Assembly: GCA_965658995.1 (NCBI GenBank)
Contig: CBFHVI010000012.1
Coordinates: 1 to 64,000, forward strand
From: CAJJDF01 sp965658995
GTDB taxonomy: Bacteria; Bacteroidota; Bacteroidia; Flavobacteriales_D; CAJJDF01
Direction of reading: 5' to 3'
Length of the DNA: 64,000 nt
Each line of letters starts with the position of its first letter. Position 1 is the first letter of the stretch. Below the pieces are notes generated by a model. The model had not been told where the DNA came from. It saw only the letters and a program-made list of their open reading frames with translations, and made no database searches. Position numbers and translations under genes: made by a program. This document shows, in pieces, positions 59,752 to 64,000 of the stretch.

Positions 59752-59802
59752 CTTCTGCATGTCGGCAGAAGAACTGTGAATCTTGTCCCGGTAACTCGGG
59801 AC
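59752..59802 (+). other. Two hairpins in the tRNA-Gly/tRNA-Leu spacer
   Basis: The 88-nt spacer between the tRNAs forms two clean hairpins: CTTCTGC (59752-59758) with GCAGAAG (59765-59771), and GTCCCG (59785-59790) with CGGGAC (59797-59802). They may be processing structures or the relic of another gene. There is no run of T after either, so they are not classic terminators. Confidence 0.5.
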
Positions 59803-59809
59803 TTGAAAT

Positions 59810-59893
59810 GCTCGAGTGGTGGAATTGGTAGACACGCAAGACTTAAAATCTTGTGTCCCCTGGGACGTACGGGTTCAAGTCCCGTCTCGAGTA
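59810..59893 (+). tRNA. tRNA-Leu (anticodon UAA)
   Basis: An 84-nt tRNA with a long variable arm, typical of Leu. Acceptor GCTCGAG (59810-59816) pairs with CTCGAGT (59886-59892), with a G-T closing pair and discriminator A. The anticodon loop CTTAAAA gives anticodon TAA (59844-59846), closed by CAAGA/TCTTG. The T arm reads GGGTTCAAGTCCC. Leu tRNAs often act as integration sites, and an accessory segment starts right after this gene. Confidence 0.96.
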
Positions 59894-59899
59894 CTGATA

Positions 59900-59943
59900 A
59901 AAACCTCAATTAACTATAAATTAGTAAGTTGAGGTTTTTTCTT
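59900..59943 (+). terminator. Terminator of the tRNA operon
   Basis: AAACCTCAA (59901-59909) pairs with TTGAGGTTT (59929-59937), followed by a T-rich stretch. Confidence 0.8.
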
Positions 59944-59950
59944 TTATTTT

Positions 59951-59971
59951 TGTACGCACCAATGTACGCAC
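59951..59971. repeat. Short direct repeat TGTACGCAC, twice
   Basis: TGTACGCAC occurs at 59951-59959 and again at 59963-59971, 12 bp apart, just downstream of tRNA-Leu. This could be a recombinase or regulator binding site, or a small duplication left by an integration event. The rest of 59972-60153 is AT-rich without a gene. Confidence 0.5.
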
Positions 59972-59980
59972 ATCTCTTTA

Positions 59981-60080
59981 TAGTGTCACTTTATTTAGTT
60001 TAATTCTGTTAACTAATTTGTTGCCCCCACTTTTTTTTAATAGTGTAACTTTTTTAATCGTTTAAGAGTATAACACTATT
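59981..60080. repeat. Repeated AGTGTAACT motif and an inverted copy
   Basis: TAGTGTCACT (59981-59990) and TAGTGTAACT (60041-60050) are near-identical, and CAGTGTAACT recurs at 60767-60776, right after the 60154-60729 gene. An inverted copy (ACACTATT at 60073-60080) pairs with AATAGTGT (60039-60046). The copies bracket the 60154 gene, as a small mobile unit or a regulatory duplication would. Confidence 0.5.
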
Positions 60081-60153
60081 ATTTATGTCTTTACGTGTTT
60101 GAGGCGTTAATCTTTGGCAAACAAAATAATTTGTTTAATTTTAAAAAAAAACT

Positions 60154-60729
60154 ATGAAAAAAACAATAATAATACCATTAGTTTCTCTTTTAATGTTATC
60201 CTTAACTATTACAAGCGATGAATCTAAATTCACTTATGATATAAACGGAATGAATGTAGAGTATTTAGTGATGACAACAGACAGCACCTCTCAACAACAA
60301 AATTTCAAAAAATCTATCAATTGGATAAAAGAAACTTATAAAAATCCTGAAGAGGTAATTAAAACTACTATTGATGAAAAGAAAATTAGATTTGAGGGTT
60401 CGGAACAAAATTTGATTTGTATAAAATCTTTAGGTCTTAATACATGTTATAACGCGAGATACACAATCGAGGTTGAATTTAAAGAAAATAAATACAAGTT
60501 TACTCCTTTGAGTTTATCTTACAGAGTTCCAGGCTCTCAATATGGTCCTGCGAGAACAATTCAAATTGACTTCAAGGATGGTTCTATGTTCTATAAAAAA
60601 AACAAAACAATAAGAACTCTCTATCAATCTGTTCCTTCTTCTATTGAAAACTTATTTAATTCTTTGAATAATAGCCTAAATGAATATATTAAAAAGGAAT
60701 CCGCTGAAAACACTGATACAGAATGGTAG
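60154..60729 (+). CDS. Exported hypothetical protein, possible DUF4468-like domain
   Basis: A 191-residue protein with a signal peptide (MKKTIIIPLVSLLMLSLTIT). The mature part has a TBP-like beta pattern: INWIKETYKNPEEVIKTTID, then KIRFEGSEQNLICIKSLG and YTIEVEFKENKYKFTPLS. This resembles DUF4468-type domains of Bacteroidota exported proteins; the resemblance is by eye and not certain. It is AT-rich compared with the housekeeping genes and lies alone between repeated motifs in the accessory segment. No partner gene is visible. Confidence 0.6.
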   Translation: MKKTIIIPLVSLLMLSLTITSDESKFTYDINGMNVEYLVMTTDSTSQQQNFKKSINWIKETYKNPEEVIKTTIDEKKIRFEGSEQNLICIKSLGLNTCYNARYTIEVEFKENKYKFTPLSLSYRVPGSQYGPARTIQIDFKDGSMFYKKNKTIRTLYQSVPSSIENLFNSLNNSLNEYIKKESAENTDTEW

Positions 60730-60828
60730 ATTATGGAGAAAACCAACCAATTCACACCCCTTCTTACAGTGTAACTCTTTATCTTTTCGGAAATCTATTT
60801 TGATTTTTCAATCAATAAAAAACAATAA

Positions 60829-60921
60829 AGTTTAATTAACATTGAGGATAAGAATATCGAGGATATAATTTTTAGAAGTGATACCGATGTTAACCGATTT
60901 TACAAACTGGACTTTAATTAA
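60829..60921 (+). other. Possible gene fragment (30 codons)
   Basis: In the 60730-61149 gap, an open plus-strand frame without a start codon ends at 60921 and reads NIEDKNIEDIIFRSDTDVNR near its end. It looks more like the tail of a protein than chance, but there is no family match. With the truncated helix-turn-helix gene beside it on the other strand, it suggests remnants of a mobile element. Confidence 0.25.
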
Positions 60922-60923
60922 GA

Positions 60924-61076
60924 TTAATTAGAGGTTTCGGAACGTGTTAATAGTTCGGTTGGTTCTTTTGGTTGGAAGTGGTATTTTAGTTCTTCTAACT
61001 GGATGTTTACGCCCTCGATAATTGCGTTCTGCAATTCGTTAGGGGTTAATTGAATTAGTTGTATTGTTCCATTCAT
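60924..61076 (-). pseudogene. Truncated helix-turn-helix (excisionase/HTH_17-like) protein
   Basis: A 50-codon minus-strand frame starts with ATG at 61076: MNGTIQLIQLTPNELQNAII, then EGVNIQLEELKYHFQPKEPT and ELLTRSETSN. This N-terminal arm, up to the YLTR/LLTR lead-in, is the one seen on mobile-element helix-turn-helix proteins of Bacteroidota. In intact members the DNA-binding helix-turn-helix follows (AKMLKV...LHNWSKKG type). Here the frame stops right after LLTRSE, so the DNA-binding part is lost. The neighbours carry no continuation in other frames that I can see. Confidence 0.6.
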
Positions 61077-61149
61077 CTTATAATGTTTTTATGTTTAACA
61101 TTACAAGAGTAATTTAGGTTAAAATTAGGTTTTCCCTAAATTCATTCAA

Positions 61150-61893
61150 TTAAGTATTTTTTGTTTCGTTAAGATTTAATTCTATAAGTTTATTTTTAAC
61201 TTTTGCTACTGTTTTTTTTGAGTTATAAGGGTTTTTCCTTTGATCGTTTGCCTTATTTATCATTGGATTTAAATAAGGTTGTAATGTTGTGGTTTGTTCT
61301 CCAGTAATTGCACTTAATAAATTAGCAAGTCCATTAGTTGTAAGTTGAGGGAATTTATTTGTCAAGTGTTCTATGATTCCTAACTCTTGTAAGTAAATGA
61401 TTTTTTCAGTTCCTTTTGTGTTACTCATATCAATTAATGGGGTACTATCAATAATTTCATTGTCGTTTTTATGATTTTCATTTTCAAATGAAAGATTAAA
61501 ATATTCGCCTATAACAAAAGTCAAAGAGAAAATTATTTCTATTAATTCTAATATTTGCTCTTCTAATAAAGAATAGTTTTCGTTTTTTAGGTAATATTCT
61601 GATGCTTTACATTTAAGATTTTTTGCTATACAATATATTTTTTTAAAATATTCTTCATTCCTATTAATAGTGTCGAAATCTTTCTTTTCAGATAGAGTTT
61701 TCAGATAGTCAACTACATTTATTATCATAGATAGATGCCTATATTTTAAGTTTTCGTCTTCAATACAAATTTTAAGAAATATTAAATTAGTTGGTGAAAA
61801 ATCCTCCGAATCACTATAGGGCATATCCAAGACTTTCAATTCTCCGATTTGTTGACGTAAATCAAATTCATTTTTAATAGGTTCGATTTTCAT
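61150..61893 (-). CDS. Mobile-element-type hypothetical protein
   Basis: A 247-residue protein without a named family that I can cite. The first 130 residues are helical (LKYRHLSMIINVVDYLKTLS, EEQILELIEIIFSLTFVIGEY). The last 85 residues (TEKIIYLQELGIIEHLTNKF, then LANLLSAITGEQTTTLQPYL and NPYNSKKTVAKVKNKL) form a module that recurs in hypothetical proteins on Bacteroidota mobile regions. The sequence is AT-rich. It starts at ATG 61893 and is divergent from the 62062 gene across a 168-bp AT-rich gap. Its function is unknown, perhaps regulation or maintenance of the element. Confidence 0.68.
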   Translation of the reverse strand: MKIEPIKNEFDLRQQIGELKVLDMPYSDSEDFSPTNLIFLKICIEDENLKYRHLSMIINVVDYLKTLSEKKDFDTINRNEEYFKKIYCIAKNLKCKASEYYLKNENYSLLEEQILELIEIIFSLTFVIGEYFNLSFENENHKNDNEIIDSTPLIDMSNTKGTEKIIYLQELGIIEHLTNKFPQLTTNGLANLLSAITGEQTTTLQPYLNPMINKANDQRKNPYNSKKTVAKVKNKLIELNLNETKNT

Positions 61894-62061
61894 TTAGTTT
61901 TATTTTGCGTTGCTAAGTAAATATAAACAAACCTCAATAATAAGTTAATTCTATTGTTGATTTTCAATACTTACCCGAACCAATGCTTGCTTTAAATAAA
62001 AAAACTTATTAATTCTGATAACATTTTTGTATGTTTAAAAATAATGAAAAAGTAAATAAAA

Positions 62062-63198
62062 ATGAACAGAGAATATGTTAAGGTTGATGGTTATAAAATA
62101 TTGATGTCATTATTTCAAAAATACAAAGATGAACCGTGGGTTTTATCAGGTAGTGAAGTTGCTTCCAAAGTAAATCATTTAGTATGGCGTGGAAGATATG
62201 GTCAACTATGGGGAAGTGATTTTGAATTTGGATTAAAAGGTGGTATTGTTCTTAAAAATTTTGGTGGTGGAGAACTTATATTTTTACATTCACTATCAGA
62301 TAGCTATAATATCCTTGTGGATGATATAGATTTATATGATCTTAAATTCTTAAAAATAATAAATACAACATTAATAACTATAGATCCATCCTTTAGCCCA
62401 ACTAATAAAACGATGAGATTATCAAAACCTGAAGTTAATTTTTTACAAGAATTTATAGATACTGTTACTTTTGAAGTGGATAGGAAAATCAAACTTTACG
62501 AAAGCGACAAAGAGAAACAATTGAAGGAACTAAAACATTCACAAAAAATTATCTTAAATGAATTAGATAAGGATGGGAATGGAATAGTAGATATTCTTGA
62601 AGGGGATGATGATTTTATTAAATTATTTAGAAAACATCAATCCCTAATTAAAGATTTCGATAAAGATTACATTAATCATTTAGTGAAAATTTCAAATTTC
62701 TTAAAAACTAAAAGAAGTAACATTCAAAAGATATTTTCAGAAATTAAAAAAACCAACAATAAATCACAATTAGAAGAAAATTCAGGATTACTTAAAAATC
62801 AAATTCATACATATGAAGTTGTTTTATTTCATTCATTATCAATGATTACAGCTATAGTGGAAGATGATTTAATTACTGTAAATGAAATTTATGAGCAGTT
62901 TGATAAGCTGAAAATTTTTAAAACTGACCACGAAAACGAAGTTTCTTTAAAACTTTCAGATATTGGTGATAAGTTAAGTAGTTTGATGTACTCTATAAAT
63001 TCTATGGAAATGAATATTGTAAATGGTTTAAATCAATTAAGCTATTTAACCCAAAGTGGGTTTTCAGATTTAAGCAATTCTTTATCCAGAGAACTTCAGA
63101 GTATAAATTCTTCAATCGACACGAATAATCTCCTAACTGGTATTTCTGCATATCAATTATACAAAATCAATAAAAAAACTAAAGGACTCATAGAATAA
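62062..63198 (+). CDS. Hypothetical coiled-coil protein with an EF-hand loop
   Basis: A 378-residue cytoplasmic protein of unknown family. Residues 1-115 look like a mixed alpha/beta domain (WVLSGSEVASKVNHLVWRGR, WGSDFEFGLKGGIVL). From about 125 onward it is helical and coiled-coil. Residues 169-180 are a canonical EF-hand calcium loop, DKDGNGIVDILE, with Asp/Asp/Asn/Asp/Glu at positions 1, 3, 5, 9 and 12. Two later helical segments (KIFSEIKKTNNKSQLEENSG; LSDIGDKLSSLMYSINSMEM) would suit oligomerisation. It is AT-rich and probably acquired. Convergent with the nuclease gene that runs off the right edge, it may belong to the same accessory or defence unit. Confidence 0.65.
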   Translation: MNREYVKVDGYKILMSLFQKYKDEPWVLSGSEVASKVNHLVWRGRYGQLWGSDFEFGLKGGIVLKNFGGGELIFLHSLSDSYNILVDDIDLYDLKFLKIINTTLITIDPSFSPTNKTMRLSKPEVNFLQEFIDTVTFEVDRKIKLYESDKEKQLKELKHSQKIILNELDKDGNGIVDILEGDDDFIKLFRKHQSLIKDFDKDYINHLVKISNFLKTKRSNIQKIFSEIKKTNNKSQLEENSGLLKNQIHTYEVVLFHSLSMITAIVEDDLITVNEIYEQFDKLKIFKTDHENEVSLKLSDIGDKLSSLMYSINSMEMNIVNGLNQLSYLTQSGFSDLSNSLSRELQSINSSIDTNNLLTGISAYQLYKINKKTKGLIE

Positions 63199-63278
63199 AA
63201 GTGTAATGGCTAAGGGACAAATTTTCTCAGGCATCATTTCCTCTTTTATACCTCCATCAGATAAAATATTTACCCGCG

Positions 63279-63366
63279 AAAATTGTTACCAACGATTTGT
63301 GTATGGAATATGGGACATTAGTGAGCACTGCGCTTTCAATTTGCTCAGAGCGAAAGTAACAATTTT
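63279..63366. repeat. Perfect 11-bp inverted repeat in the intergenic stretch
   Basis: AAAATTGTTAC at 63279-63289 and its exact complement GTAACAATTTT at 63356-63366 enclose 66 nt. The enclosed part is less AT-rich than the surroundings. It may form a long hairpin in RNA (structured element or terminator between the convergent genes), or mark the ends of a small insertion. The 63199-63395 stretch shows no gene I can support. Confidence 0.5.
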
Positions 63367-63395
63367 GTTTTTACATTTTATAGGTATAAGTTTTT

Positions 63396-64000
63396 TTATT
63401 CTGCTTCCAAAAAGTAAAAGTTAACACCAAATTCTTTTTCAGCTGCGTTCTTTAAGGACTTAATATTTGGATCTTGTTTGTCAGATTCTTCACCTGCAAC
63501 AAGTAGCATAAAGTTTTTACTTTTAAATTCATCAAGATACCTTTTCATTTGTCCATATGCCCTGTCCCGTTGGTCAGTTTTTTTTGCGGATGAGGCAAGT
63601 TTCATTTCAATTACATATTTTATGTTCCCAATTTCCAAGTCAAAAAGCCCTTTCAAGTTTCCTTTACTTTTATTACAATTATCAAAATATGTTCTAAAGT
63701 GTTTTTCAATATTAGTATTTAAAGCAGTTTCTTTAATCGTTTTATATTGAGATTTAGTTAACTTAAACGAACTTAATGCTTTCAAAACATTTTTATGGTC
63801 AACTGCTTTATCCGTCCAACGACCATAGGAATCTTTATTTTTATCGATTAAACTGATAGAATAATTATTGCCATCTAAAAGACCTGAAGACAATTCTAAA
63901 TTACCCACTTTTATGGTATTAAGTGGAGTGTAAATATTTAATTTCCAAAATTCTTGATATGTTATTTTTTTTTCATTTCGATCCCATTTATTTTGTGCTA
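63396..64000 (-). CDS. PD-(D/E)xK-type nuclease domain protein, C-terminal part (runs off the right edge)
   Basis: The minus-strand frame is open from the right edge to a stop at 63396, giving about 200 visible residues; a GTG at 63908 lies in the middle of the frame and is not a real start. The C-terminal 140 residues carry a PD-(D/E)xK pattern: a preceding Glu in NIEKHFRTYF, Asp in GLFDLEIGNI, then ExK in YVIEMKLASS, and a later Gln in YGQMKRYLDEF. The block KNFMLLVAGEESDKQDPNIK follows. This is the core of restriction-endonuclease-like nucleases. The missing N-terminus prevents a family call. It is convergent with the EF-hand protein gene. Confidence 0.65.
   Translation of the reverse strand, partial: AQNKWDRNEKKITYQEFWKLNIYTPLNTIKVGNLELSSGLLDGNNYSISLIDKNKDSYGRWTDKAVDHKNVLKALSSFKLTKSQYKTIKETALNTNIEKHFRTYFDNCNKSKGNLKGLFDLEIGNIKYVIEMKLASSAKKTDQRDRAYGQMKRYLDEFKSKNFMLLVAGEESDKQDPNIKSLKNAAEKEFGVNFYFLEAE

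Noticed and set aside
59752..59802. Inter-tRNA hairpins as a third, decayed tRNA
   Set aside because: The stems do not form a D-, anticodon- and T-arm set, and no acceptor pairing exists, so a tRNA relic is not supported.
63206..63424. A 72-codon plus-strand frame right after the EF-hand protein
   Set aside because: It overlaps the 3' end of the nuclease gene on the other strand, contains both arms of the inverted repeat, and has no motif. It is more likely chance in a structured intergenic stretch.
59894..64000. Search for an integrase, transposase or CRISPR array in the accessory segment
   Set aside because: No tyrosine recombinase motif, no transposase and no regularly spaced repeat of CRISPR type could be found. 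The island reading rests on base composition, remnants and the tRNA position only.
1..64000. rRNA operon, riboswitch, tmRNA or 6S RNA
   Set aside because: No rRNA-like block or recognisable riboswitch leader was seen on either strand; the only RNA genes I can support are the two tRNAs.

Overview
The window reads as chromosome of a member of the Bacteroidota, most likely Flavobacteriales and perhaps a Crocinitomicaceae- or Cryomorphaceae-like lineage (the family level is inference). The evidence is type IX secretion (T9SS) sorting domains on three secreted proteins, a PorP/SprF protein, SusC-like TonB-dependent receptors, Bacteroidota-specific families (GWxTD, DUF4290, DUF3822, DUF4476, HYC_CC_PP, HU-CCDC81/SPOR), low G+C, and many genes preceded by the Bacteroidota -7 element TAnnTTTG instead of a Shine-Dalgarno site. 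Some starts are non-ATG (apt, recX and tamB use TTG, rlmB uses GTG).

Layout. 1-3.7 kb: a cell-surface block on the minus strand (TonB receptor cut by the window edge, PorP/SprF, T9SS type-B cargo, CBS protein). 3.7-6.3 kb: pdxJ-kdsB and an HU/SPOR envelope protein. 6.3-7.9 kb: a two-gene kynurenine-pathway operon (3-hydroxyanthranilate dioxygenase and ACMS decarboxylase). 8-14 kb: small membrane proteins, an exported helix-hairpin-helix lipoprotein, an old-yellow-enzyme/FAD reductase, and rsmD with its DUF3822 partner. 14-22.7 kb: a RecD/PIF1-like helicase, a kelch-like T9SS protein, purC, pyrE, a NUDIX hydrolase, a DUF4476 protein, a TrkA-type K+ channel and an RmlD-like reductase. 22.7-31 kb: an alanine/sodium symporter, a helix-hairpin-helix membrane protein, apt, an acyl-CoA dehydrogenase, rpsU, a NadR-like kinase, an FAD dehydrogenase and rpe. 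31-39.8 kb: a metal-linked pair (HYC_CC_PP protein and a TonB receptor with an N-terminal heavy-metal domain), a subtilisin, a DegT aminotransferase, recX and a large T9SS protein. 39.8-41.2 kb: two adjacent decaying genes (YitT family; MCP-like four-helix-bundle protein). 41.2-59.6 kb: housekeeping genes (rmuC, a GWxTD lipoprotein, rlmB, tamB, tsaD, dnaJ-grpE, a TlpA-like protein, murA, DUF4290, pcrA/uvrD, rocD).

59.6-64 kb: tRNA-Gly(GCC) and tRNA-Leu(UAA), then a visibly more AT-rich accessory segment. It holds short repeats, a truncated helix-turn-helix/excisionase-like gene, a mobile-element-type hypothetical gene, an EF-hand/coiled-coil protein of unknown function, and a PD-(D/E)xK-type nuclease cut by the right edge. 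This looks like the start of an integrative or defence-type island inserted beside tRNA-Leu. It is the best place in the window for an undescribed system, but the window ends before the system can be defined.

Two enzyme-level observations stand out in the core genome. MurA carries Asp in place of the fosfomycin-target Cys, so intrinsic fosfomycin resistance is predicted. DnaJ keeps only two of its four zinc-binding CxxCxGxG repeats.
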